Positions 9,372-16,309 of a DNA stretch of 64,000 nt are shown here, piece after piece; position 1 is the stretch's first letter; every line of letters starts with the position of its first letter. Source of the stretch: an uncultured cyanobacterium (GTDB taxonomy: Bacteria > Cyanobacteriota > Cyanobacteriia > Cyanobacteriales > Nostocaceae); assembly GCA_903903925.1 (NCBI GenBank), contig CAIVAU010000112.1, positions 1 through 64,000 on the forward strand, read 5' to 3'. The translations under genes were made by a program, and so were the position numbers. The notes under the pieces are model-generated. The model was given only the letters and a program-made list of their open reading frames with translations. It was not told where the DNA came from and made no database searches.

Positions 9372-9531
9372 TTTTTTTGCTCAGAATCCTGCAATAATTA
9401 TTTAGCTTTACCATTTTAGTATAATCTAAAATTATCTCACTCATATGGCACTCCTAAATAATTTATGAGAAGGCAGAAGTACGTTCGTGCTGCGTATGGG
9501 ACGCCTGTGAATTAACCAGTAAACAAAATAA

Positions 9532-9561
9532 ACGTGATTATTACCTAAAGATCGTGCATTG
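9532..9561 (+). promoter_or_regulatory. Direct-repeat operator candidate, double-leader precursor
   Basis: On the plus strand AACGTGATTA is followed 20 bp later by TCGTGCATTG, ending 54 bp before the start codon at 9616. It is the most diverged of the four related sites (GTGAT instead of GTGAG) but keeps the spacing and GTGCATTG. Confidence 0.6.
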
Positions 9562-9615
9562 TTATTTAGAGCTTAAATATCCGAAAATGCTCATAATTAT
9601 GAGGGTAACTAAACA

Positions 9616-10104
9616 ATGGCAAACCAAGTTAAAAATTATGAAGCTCTTCTAGAGCGTTTGTGGACTGACGAAAAACTCAAAAATGACTTTATAGCAAACC
9701 CAAAAATCACATTTGCTGAGATGGGTGTTCACATTTCTGATGACATTAAACTTGAAATTCATGAGGATAACTTAGAATTAAAGAATTTAGTGTTACCGTT
9801 AAAATCAGAATTACAAGGAAGCCATGTTGCAGAATCAACATCTGGATTCCAAGCAGTAATACAACGGGCTTGGCAAGATGAAACTTTCAAATCTCAACTA
9901 CTACAAAATCCCAAGGTCACAATTGAAAAAGTAATAGGCACAAATTTGTCCGATACTTTAAGAGTTTGTGTGTACGAAGACACACAAACTGTTAAACATC
10001 TGGTTGTGCCAATTAATCCTGCGAATGAAGAACTAAATGAATTAGATTTGATGGTAGTTGCCGGAGGTATTATTTCACACCCAATTGGGTTATTTGAAGC
10101 CTAA
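9616..10104 (+). CDS. RiPP precursor with two tandem NHLP-like leader domains
   Basis: A 162 aa protein. Residues 8-62 (YEALLERLWTDEKLKNDFIA...) and 77-132 (FQAVIQRAWQDETFKSQLLQ...) are two copies of an NHLP-like leader domain. Each has the helix with W(T/Q)DE and (A/Q)NPK, then the beta part ending in LVLPL or LVVPI. The second copy continues to ELNELDLMVVAGG, so cleavage would give an 11-residue core, IISHPIGLFEA. Only the second copy has the Gly-Gly site. The tandem arrangement looks like an internal duplication. It is divergent from the first NHLP precursor and shares the upstream operator type, so it is probably matured by the same enzymes. Confidence 0.85.
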   Translation: MANQVKNYEALLERLWTDEKLKNDFIANPKITFAEMGVHISDDIKLEIHEDNLELKNLVLPLKSELQGSHVAESTSGFQAVIQRAWQDETFKSQLLQNPKVTIEKVIGTNLSDTLRVCVYEDTQTVKHLVVPINPANEELNELDLMVVAGGIISHPIGLFEA

Positions 10105-10151
10105 TTTTCTTAATGACATGGAGTAAACAACGCTTCATTTAAGGGTAATAG

Positions 10152-10190
10152 ACCTTATAGAGACGTAATGAATCAAGTCTCTATATAGGT
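10152..10190 (+). other. Stem-loop after the double-leader precursor
   Basis: ACCTTATAGAGAC pairs with GTCTCTATATAGGT (one bulged base) around a 12 nt loop, 48 bp after the stop codon. No U-run follows, so it is more likely an mRNA 3' end or processing structure than a classical terminator. Confidence 0.45.
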
Positions 10191-10244
10191 TTACGATAGG
10201 CCAATTATCCTGAATAAACCGTATTGAATTATATCTCAATGATG

Positions 10245-10355
10245 AAATTAGGGAGGATCTACTTTTGGTAGATGGACTTTTTTAGATGAACTACATAGTA
10301 GGGTTTTTGGAATACAAAAATCATATTTCTTCCAAAAGTCGATGCTCCCTAATTT
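10245..10355. mobile_element. MITE-like element with 24 bp terminal inverted repeats
   Basis: The left arm 10245-10268 (AAATTAGGGAGGATCTACTT...) and the right arm 10332-10355 (reverse complement AAATTAGGGAGCATCGACTT...) match at 22 of 24 positions. The 111 bp element has no ORF. TA dinucleotides at the inner GGGAG boundary would fit an IS630/mariner-type target, but this is a guess. Confidence 0.55.
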
Positions 10356-10448
10356 TAGGGTACTTGCTATAACTCCAACACTCTATGGTTTCAGAATTCG
10401 GAAGTCAAAACACACCTTTACAATGCAGATAAATAAAAAATCAACTCT

Positions 10449-11147
10449 ATGCAAGAATCAATATCTTTATCTGAAAACCAATGTACTTTAAAGCCTAAAA
10501 GCATTGAACCAGAAGAGTTAGATAACGCTACTCTCCGTGCTAAACAAAGAGCTATCGAAGCCCGTCAAACGATTAATCCTTGGAAAAAGTCATACTCCCT
10601 TTATGAAGCCGGAGGGTGGAAAAGCCTATTTGAAAATATTAACCAGCCTCTTAATTCAAGTACCCAATCCAAGGAAGTTGAAACAAAATATGATGTAGCT
10701 ACTAATTCATTAGAACAAGTCGTTGACTCAGCTAAGTTGCCATTATGTCCCAGTGGACAAGCGGAAATAGGTGATAGTGTTGTGTTTGGTGTGGTAGAAG
10801 GTACTGTCGAAACACCAAGTATCGCTTATCTAACCGAGTCTCAGCCAGTTACTGAGGAAATTCTAGCTTTATCAGACCCAGTTAAGCCTACAGAAATTTT
10901 CCGGATTGCATCGTCTTGCCAAGCTGATGCTTGTAAGCATTTTGATGGTGCAAACTGCCGTTTAGCTATGCGTATCGTCCAGCAGTTACCAATTGTTGTG
11001 GAAACACTGCCACCTTGCCAGATTCGCCCTAGTTGCCGTTGGTGGAAGCAAGAAGGGAAAGCTGCTTGTTTTCGCTGTCCGCAAATGGTGACGGATAACG
11101 GTTACTCATCTAAGATTCTCCAGGAAGTAGGAGATCCGTACAGCTAA
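10449..11147 (+). CDS. Unidentified protein with C-terminal cysteine cluster, RiPP locus
   Basis: A 232 aa protein. The N-terminal half is polar and low in motifs (KQRAIEARQTINPWKKSYSL). The last 85 residues hold seven Cys: CQADAC (CX4C), one Cys in GANCRLAM, CQIRPSC (CX5C) and CFRC (CX2C), with Trp and Arg between them. This could bind zinc or an Fe-S cluster. No signal peptide or membrane helix is visible. I do not recognise the family. It lies between precursor genes and converges on the splicease cassette, so a role in RiPP maturation is possible but unproven. It has no operator-like site directly upstream. Confidence 0.7.
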   Translation: MQESISLSENQCTLKPKSIEPEELDNATLRAKQRAIEARQTINPWKKSYSLYEAGGWKSLFENINQPLNSSTQSKEVETKYDVATNSLEQVVDSAKLPLCPSGQAEIGDSVVFGVVEGTVETPSIAYLTESQPVTEEILALSDPVKPTEIFRIASSCQADACKHFDGANCRLAMRIVQQLPIVVETLPPCQIRPSCRWWKQEGKAACFRCPQMVTDNGYSSKILQEVGDPYS

Positions 11148-11181
11148 GCAAGAATTGTAAAATTAAATACTGTACTGATAT

Positions 11182-11225
11182 AGGGTGGCAATTGTTGAGA
11201 TACTTTCTCTATTAATATGCCACCT
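11182..11225. terminator. Stem-loop between convergent genes
   Basis: GGTGGCA (11184-11190) pairs with TGCCACC (11218-11224), with a smaller GAGA/TCTC stem inside. A T-rich stretch (GTTTTTTAT) follows about 12 nt later on the plus strand. It lies between the Cys-rich protein gene and the convergent small gene, so it may end one or both transcripts. Confidence 0.45.
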
Positions 11226-11262
11226 CAAATTTATCGTTTTTTATACAGTGTTTGGCTATTCC

Positions 11263-11469
11263 TTAGCTTTTCTGACTAGTTGAAGAAATTTTTGGTTGCC
11301 AAAGAATGGCAGACAATTCTGCCATATCCAAAGCTTGCTTAGCCTTAATTATCGCTTTTAAAAAAGCTTGTTCATCTTGCCAAGCAGAGCGAGGTAGGAG
11401 GGGGGGCTGAGAAATTAACAAATTTTCAGATAGACTTTCGGCATTAGTTTCTTCATTCAAATGATTCAT
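11263..11469 (-). CDS. Small PlpY-like partner of the radical SAM splicease
   Basis: A 68 aa protein starting at ATG 11469. The ATG overlaps the TGA of the radical SAM gene (ATGA), which implies translational coupling. A longer frame upstream of this ATG exists but lies inside the radical SAM gene. The product is polar and mostly helical (AWQDEQAFLKAIIKAKQALDMAE). In the known Pleurocapsa plp system the splicease PlpX works with a small protein, PlpY, encoded next to it; position and size match, but I cannot confirm homology from sequence alone. By analogy it would help recognise or present the precursor. Confidence 0.65.
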   Translation of the reverse strand: MNHLNEETNAESLSENLLISQPPLLPRSAWQDEQAFLKAIIKAKQALDMAELSAILWQPKISSTSQKS

Positions 11470-12752
11470 ATTGCTACAGAATAAAAGAATTCCGGTTTTT
11501 CTTGCCAACTGTCTGACCATTGAATGCAGTCAGCAGTAAAGTGAAGTGGGTCATTCTCTGGCCAAGGAGCGTCAAGAGGTTCCTCAATAATGGTAAACTC
11601 GCCGTTATCGAAGGGAATTCCCTGCGCCAGCACTTTTGGATAAACCCTCTCTCTGATGCCGCGCTTTGCCAATTCGAGAGCACGGTGGTGGCAGTAAGGA
11701 TTGTTGCCTCTGCGATCAAAAAATACGTGTGCTGTCCAAGTGCAGCCCCCGCGACACAACTCAGCAAACTTGCAAGTCTTGCAGAATCCCCACAAGTGAG
11801 CTGTCCCTTCAGGCGTACCAGCATGAAGATTAAACCGCAACTCTTCAGCCTGCTCAATCACCTCCTGCAAAGGACGATCGCGGATATTACCACCAGCATA
11901 AGCGGCTGTGGGCAGTGAAGGGCAACCCTTAATCGTACCATCTGCCTCCAACCCTAGCGTGGATAGTCCTGCACCGCAACCCTGCCAAAATCCCCATTCA
12001 TTACCTTGTCCCCGCAACAACCGTTCGTAGGGTCCGTAGTAACCAATGTTGTTACCAGCAGCAACTGTCACTCCTTCACTGTTAGCCCGCCGAACGACAC
12101 AGGCAAGCATAGGGTAGAGATCTAATAGCTCGTAAGGTTGAAGAAGGATATCTGCATTGTCGGCAGCATTTCCCATAGGAACAGTCAGTTGAATTTGCCA
12201 TGCACGCGCACCTGCATCGCGGATATGCTCGTAGATACCAGGGAATTCGGGGGCAGACAGACGGTTGATTTGGGTATTGCAGCCGAAGGGAATTCCGACT
12301 TCCTTGAGGTAGCTCATGGTTCTTAATCCAGATTTCCAAGAGCCTTTTCGTCCCCTGAGGCGATCGTGAGTTGCTTCCATTCCATCTGTTGAAACGGAAA
12401 CTATAACAATTCCCGCTTCTTTCATGCGATGTGCCATTTCTAGGGAGATCCCGTAGCCCCCTGTGGTCATACCGCAAAGCATACCAGCCTGGGTAATAGC
12501 TTTCGCAATCACTAGCCAGTCCGGACGTAAAAAAGCTTCTCCTCCAATGAGAGTGACTTCTTTAATCCCGACATCAGCTAACTGCTGAACAAGGTTAAGA
12601 GCTTCTTCAGTAGAGAGTTCTTTATCCCGTGCTTGTCCCGCCCGCGAACCACAGTGACTACAAGCAAGATTGCATTTCAAAGTGATTTCCCAAACGGCAT
12701 AACTGGTTCGATGATAGTTTTCAGGCATTACTTTACCCAGGGTTACAGACAC
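11466..12752 (-). CDS. Radical SAM/SPASM RiPP maturase, probable splicease (PlpX-like)
   Basis: A 428 aa protein. The radical SAM motif CNLACSHC (CX3CX2C) lies at residues 27-34, followed by IGGEAFLRPDW. The C-terminal SPASM region has Cys in QGCGAGLSTLG, IKGCPSL, CKTCKFAELCRGGCTW and PYCHH, enough for auxiliary Fe-S clusters. It resembles the nif11-class peptide maturases that include PlpX. Those remove a tyramine unit from XYG motifs, leaving an alpha-keto-beta-amino acid. The precursor 37 bp upstream has exactly such motifs. A second in-frame ATG at 12728 is an alternative start; neither has a strong ribosome binding site. Confidence 0.82.
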   Translation of the reverse strand: MSVTLGKVMPENYHRTSYAVWEITLKCNLACSHCGSRAGQARDKELSTEEALNLVQQLADVGIKEVTLIGGEAFLRPDWLVIAKAITQAGMLCGMTTGGYGISLEMAHRMKEAGIVIVSVSTDGMEATHDRLRGRKGSWKSGLRTMSYLKEVGIPFGCNTQINRLSAPEFPGIYEHIRDAGARAWQIQLTVPMGNAADNADILLQPYELLDLYPMLACVVRRANSEGVTVAAGNNIGYYGPYERLLRGQGNEWGFWQGCGAGLSTLGLEADGTIKGCPSLPTAAYAGGNIRDRPLQEVIEQAEELRFNLHAGTPEGTAHLWGFCKTCKFAELCRGGCTWTAHVFFDRRGNNPYCHHRALELAKRGIRERVYPKVLAQGIPFDNGEFTIIEEPLDAPWPENDPLHFTADCIQWSDSWQEKPEFFYSVAI

Positions 12753-12789
12753 ACATTAACTGCAAAAACTTTGGTGGTTTCAAAAATAG

Positions 12790-13068
12790 TTAGTACGGGA
12801 ATAAACCGTAAGCTGGTAAACCGTACAGAGCTATTGCTTTCACACCACCAGCGATCGCCTCTAATTGAGCCTCGTTGAGTTCCCCTTCAGAGGAAGTTGT
12901 CTGTAAAATCTCAGCACTAGCAGCTTCCCATTCTTCTTGAGTGAAATCATATCCTGCCTCTCGTAATACAGTTGCACGTTCTTCAGTAGGATAGCTTTCA
13001 ATTTGAGTGCGGAAAGCTTCATCTGTTGTTACTCTCTGATAAAAAGTTTTTGCACTTTCAATAGACAT
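12790..13068 (-). CDS. Nif11-type RiPP precursor with two XYG splice motifs
   Basis: A 92 aa precursor. The start at 13068 is set by a perfect AGGAGG seven bases upstream; a longer frame back to 13128 lacks such support. Residues 1-60 form a Nif11-type leader (MSIESAKTFYQRV ... REAGYDFTQEEWEAA), ending GELNEAQLEAIAGG at 75. The 17-residue core VKAIALYGLPAYGLFPY contains LYG (81-83) and AYG (86-88). XYG is the recognised site of splicease enzymes, so two beta-amino-acid residues (from Leu and Ala) are predicted. The C39 exporter 7 kb away should cut after Gly-Gly. A HIP1 octamer (12851-12858) lies in the cleavage-site codons. An operator candidate is at 13121-13150. Confidence 0.88.
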   Translation of the reverse strand: MSIESAKTFYQRVTTDEAFRTQIESYPTEERATVLREAGYDFTQEEWEAASAEILQTTSSEGELNEAQLEAIAGGVKAIALYGLPAYGLFPY

Positions 13069-13075
13069 ATACTTT

Positions 13076-13081
13076 CCTCCT
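13076..13081 (-). promoter_or_regulatory. Strong ribosome binding site of the XYG precursor
   Basis: AGGAGG on the minus strand lies seven bases before ATG 13068 and decides this start over the longer frame. Confidence 0.85.
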
Positions 13082-13120
13082 ATTAATATCTCATACATTA
13101 CACAGACTAAACTCCGAATA

Positions 13121-13150
13121 CAATGCACATTTTTTTGGTTAAACTCACAT
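13121..13150 (-). promoter_or_regulatory. Direct-repeat operator candidate, XYG precursor
   Basis: On the minus strand AATGTGAGTT and AATGTGCATTG are 20 bp apart, ending 52 bp before ATG 13068. A TAATGT at about 20 bp downstream could be the -10 element. Confidence 0.7.
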
Positions 13151-13200
13151 TTCTTTCGCTGACATTAGCCTTACCAATTTCTGTTTTAAATCTAAAGTAT

Positions 13201-14295
13201 TCAACTTACCATTAACCGCCCTACCATCCAATCAAATCTTCTGCCAGCCAGTGCCACACTGTCCAAAACAGTATCATTTAACTCATCTTCATATTCAATC
13301 TTTTCATCTAACGGCAAACCTTTACTATAAACCCGCCTACCATATCCAAGCCGACTCTGTATTTCTTGTAATCTATGAGAGAGTAGAGTAGCGATCGCCC
13401 GATAAAAACGAGATGCAAATCCTACATCCTGCTGTAACTTTGCTGCCATTTGCTGTCTACAAATCGACAAAACCATAGAGTCTTGAATCGCCTTAACGGT
13501 TACAGAAGGTAGACGCCCGTCAATAAAGGGTGTTTCTCCCATAATTTCCCCTTTCGATAATCTTGTTATCTCTCTACCAGAAATTTCGCTACCCTCTATA
13601 GCAGCAAAAGCACGAGCCAAAGGATTACGCTCATCCTCAGCAATAGATAGAGACATGATTCCATCTAGCAGAAGATAAAGTGCATCTACAGGTCCTCTTT
13701 CACGGATGAGTACGGTATCAGCTGGAATTTTTTGCGGTTTCCCACAAGCCATCATCCAATCGATGTCACTATCGTGTAAATCTCCTAAAACAAATAGCAC
13801 ATTTCTCAGTGCTTGACCTTGTACCAAGTTACTACGACCAAGCTGATTGATTAGACTTTGTAATCTATCTGAAAGCATAATGGCGATCGCTCGATAAAAG
13901 CGCGAAGCAAAACCAACATCCTGCTGCAATTTTGTCGCTAATTCCTCCTGAGGAATTGACATCACCAGGGATTTTTCTACAGCTTTAACTGTTGTAGCTG
14001 TTGGACGAGTACCCACTAAGGGCAGTTCTCCCACTACCTCACCGCTGGATAACCTCGCAATCTCTCGACCTAATGTTTCACCACCCTCGATAGCTGCAAA
14101 AGCACGAGTTAGAGGATTGTTCTCTGGTTGAGAGACAGTAACTGTTAAGATTCCATCTAGTAAAATATGTAGGGAATCAGCCGCTTTTCCTTCTTGGATG
14201 AGTACAGTACCAGCAGCTATTTCTCGGCGATGACCCTTAGCCGTCATCCAATCGATGTCGCTGTTAGTTAATTCTTTAAGTAGGACTTCTGTCAT
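13201..14295 (-). CDS. Bacteriocin-transport-associated protein with two cyclic-nucleotide-binding domains
   Basis: A 364 aa protein with two similar cNMP-binding-like domains (about 1-155 and 170-315). Each repeats SDIDWM, LLLDGI or LLDGI, ARAFAAIEG and QQDVGFASRFYRAIA, so the gene arose by internal duplication. This double-domain type is known from cyanobacteria beside NHLM transport operons (TIGR03896, bacteriocin-type transport-associated protein; role unknown). Its start overlaps the preceding stop by one base (TAATG), implying coupling to the HExxH gene. Oddity: the C-terminus ELNDTVLDSVALAGRRFDW resembles the end of a RiPP leader (see findings). The ligand, if any, is unknown. Confidence 0.88.
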   Translation of the reverse strand: MTEVLLKELTNSDIDWMTAKGHRREIAAGTVLIQEGKAADSLHILLDGILTVTVSQPENNPLTRAFAAIEGGETLGREIARLSSGEVVGELPLVGTRPTATTVKAVEKSLVMSIPQEELATKLQQDVGFASRFYRAIAIMLSDRLQSLINQLGRSNLVQGQALRNVLFVLGDLHDSDIDWMMACGKPQKIPADTVLIRERGPVDALYLLLDGIMSLSIAEDERNPLARAFAAIEGSEISGREITRLSKGEIMGETPFIDGRLPSVTVKAIQDSMVLSICRQQMAAKLQQDVGFASRFYRAIATLLSHRLQEIQSRLGYGRRVYSKGLPLDEKIEYEDELNDTVLDSVALAGRRFDWMVGRLMVS

Positions 14296-15473
14296 TAGTG
14301 AATTACCTTATGTTTGTTTGTCTGTAACACCTCTAAGGTTTGTTGGATACGGGATTTCGCCTCCCTTGAAGCCAATTCTTCTAGTGTCAAGTAAGTCAAG
14401 CCCATTAACATCAGAGGTTGAATATTAGTGTCTGTTAAATCCCCTGCATACACAGTATGAAAGCGCTGCAAATTTTCGGCTGCTGCCTTCACTAATGCCT
14501 GTACAATCTGAAAAGCCCCATCGGATAGTGGAGGTTGACCACGGTAATTTTGCAGCCTACCTCCCTCTCGGTAATTGGGAAACGACTCTAACCCCAAAAA
14601 GTGTAAGAACCAATCGGCTCGATAATACCCTGTAGCAGCTACAATGCCTCTATAGTCGGCAATTAGCTCATCGAGTATATTGTTTCGCATGGAATTGAAC
14701 AAGCGACGTGTGAAATAATGGGTACATTCATGTTCTAGCCGAATTGTCAAGGATAGGCGTTGCCATTGGGATTCCTCAACTCCAATGTCATTGGCTGAAA
14801 CGTTGCTATAGGGACCATCGCTCAAAATAATAAACTTATCCTGATAAAGTGGCTTTTTCGGGATAAGACGCTGAAACTCCTCAATCCAAGTAGTTGCTGA
14901 GTCATTAGCAAAATTGTCCGCCTCCCATTGTTGGCGATATCGGTGAATCCGATCCCAATTGTTAAACCCACTCACTATATAAGCCCCTATAGAAGCTGGA
15001 ACTGGCTGGGGTTCATTTCGCATTGTCAGCGCTTGTACTAGAGAAACAAAGTCCTCTCGGTTCCCAGCTAGCAAGACTGGGATAGTTCCAGCCAAACTTT
15101 GATGTAATATTAATTGGAGTTTCTCAGGCTGCTGCAAAACTAAACCAGTTGCCTCTGCCATGCCATCCACCGCAACACCCCGACGAGTGGCACTTCGATA
15201 GGCTTCAGTTTGACTGATACCCGACTTGATGGGAAATCGGAACTGTACTAGTCGCTGCTGAAGTACTTCAAATACTCCTATAACTTTTGCCGCAATGGCG
15301 TATTCTTCCCAAGTAGCTACATGAGGTTCAGGAGTCAGGGGAAACTGGATAGGATAGGTTAATGTGTTATGGTCAAAGATACTTTGGTTGTATACCAATA
15401 GTTCCTCTACCTGTGCAGCAGTGGCTCCAAAGTAGGTGAGGACATCAGTCTGAAATGATTGTTGATCGATCAT
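14295..15473 (-). CDS. Putative zinc metallopeptidase (HExxH) of the RiPP accessory module
   Basis: A 392 aa soluble protein. HECTH at 248-252 fits the HExxH zinc-protease motif, and DELIADYRG starting at 268 offers a third ligand (Glu269), as in gluzincin-like enzymes. No signal peptide or membrane helix is visible, so it should act in the cytoplasm. I do not recognise a named family. It lies between a MinD-like ATPase (34 bp upstream) and the double cNMP protein (1 bp overlap), so it belongs to their operon. Whether it cuts precursors or another target is unknown, and it may be a catalytically inactive relative. Confidence 0.7.
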   Translation of the reverse strand: MIDQQSFQTDVLTYFGATAAQVEELLVYNQSIFDHNTLTYPIQFPLTPEPHVATWEEYAIAAKVIGVFEVLQQRLVQFRFPIKSGISQTEAYRSATRRGVAVDGMAEATGLVLQQPEKLQLILHQSLAGTIPVLLAGNREDFVSLVQALTMRNEPQPVPASIGAYIVSGFNNWDRIHRYRQQWEADNFANDSATTWIEEFQRLIPKKPLYQDKFIILSDGPYSNVSANDIGVEESQWQRLSLTIRLEHECTHYFTRRLFNSMRNNILDELIADYRGIVAATGYYRADWFLHFLGLESFPNYREGGRLQNYRGQPPLSDGAFQIVQALVKAAAENLQRFHTVYAGDLTDTNIQPLMLMGLTYLTLEELASREAKSRIQQTLEVLQTNKHKVIH

Positions 15474-15507
15474 AGGCGATCGCCTTCAGAAATAGAGGAA
15501 CAGTTGA

Positions 15508-16296
15508 CTAACGAGTAACGACTAAACCAGCAATTTGCTCGGTAATTCTTGTGATTGTCTTACTGATAGGATGCCCAGAGTAACGCAGACAGAAAAGACC
15601 TTTGCTTCCTAGCAGCACCATTTCTTCCGAAAGGGGCAAAATCCCAGCTACTGGGACGTTGTAAATCTTTTCTACCTGTTGTTGTAAGTCGGAGAAATTT
15701 AAGTTTGGTAGCGCCTTATTAATCACCATCAACATTTTTGGTACCTTCAACTTGCGAGCCACATCTACTGTTACAGCAGTACCTTGAAAATCTTGATTAT
15801 CTGGACGTAAGAGGATCATGAGAACATTAGAAATACCAATGGAAAGTAAAGTTTCTTCATTCAACCCAGGGTGTGTATCAATTAATAAGTAGTCCAGTTT
15901 CAATGTGCGAATAAGTTCTTGAAACCCATCGTTAAGCCGGACTACATCATACCCCTCCCGTAGAACCCTAGCGATTTCACCAGCCTTAATACTAGAAGGT
16001 ACTAAGTAAAGACTACCCTTGACTGTACCTGTATTTTCTTGTTCTGCAATTAAAGTATGAGTAACATCGTAGGCCGCATCTTTAATATCACATCGCCCCC
16101 ACAAGTAATCATTGAGGGCGCGTTCCATTTTGTTCTCGTTGAGACCGAAAATAACGTGAATCCCTGGTGATTGGATGTCAGTATCGATAATGCCTACACG
16201 TTGCCCCTGAAGCACCATAGTAGCTGCGATATTGGCAATCAAGTTTGATTTGCCAGTACCGCCACGGAATGAATGAATTGCGATAATTTGTGACAT
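15508..16296 (-). CDS. MinD/ParA-like ATPase of the RiPP accessory module
   Basis: A 262 aa P-loop ATPase with a deviant Walker A, FRGGTGKSN, near residues 9-17 (Arg in place of the usual Lys before Gly-Gly). Switch motifs are DTDIQSPG and LLIDTHPGLNEE. Such proteins form ATP-dependent dimers on membranes or DNA and place protein complexes. No ParB or MinC/E partner is nearby. It is separated by 13 bp from the membrane protein gene upstream and by 34 bp from the HExxH gene downstream. A role in positioning the export or sensor complex is an inference from context. Confidence 0.85.
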   Translation of the reverse strand: MSQIIAIHSFRGGTGKSNLIANIAATMVLQGQRVGIIDTDIQSPGIHVIFGLNENKMERALNDYLWGRCDIKDAAYDVTHTLIAEQENTGTVKGSLYLVPSSIKAGEIARVLREGYDVVRLNDGFQELIRTLKLDYLLIDTHPGLNEETLLSIGISNVLMILLRPDNQDFQGTAVTVDVARKLKVPKMLMVINKALPNLNFSDLQQQVEKIYNVPVAGILPLSEEMVLLGSKGLFCLRYSGHPISKTITRITEQIAGLVVTR

Positions 16297-16309
16297 TAGT
16301 TGTTAGTTT

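Larger units (their letters stand above)
9282..9615. other. Divergent regulatory region between two precursor genes
   Basis: These 334 bp separate the two NHLP precursor genes. They hold two operator-like sites, one facing each gene (9341-9371 minus, 9532-9561 plus), and AT-rich stretches with -10-like sequence (TAGTATAAT near 9416). I see no gene in it. Confidence 0.7.
10105..10448. other. Intergenic region with hairpin and MITE-like element
   Basis: These 344 bp lie between the double-leader precursor and the Cys-rich protein. They hold a 13 bp stem-loop (10152-10190) and a 111 bp element with imperfect terminal inverted repeats (10245-10355). No coding region is evident. Confidence 0.7.

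Noticed and set aside
13069..13128. Longer N-terminus of the XYG precursor
   Set aside because: The longer start has no ribosome site, while ATG 13068 has AGGAGG seven bases upstream and gives a typical Nif11 leader start.
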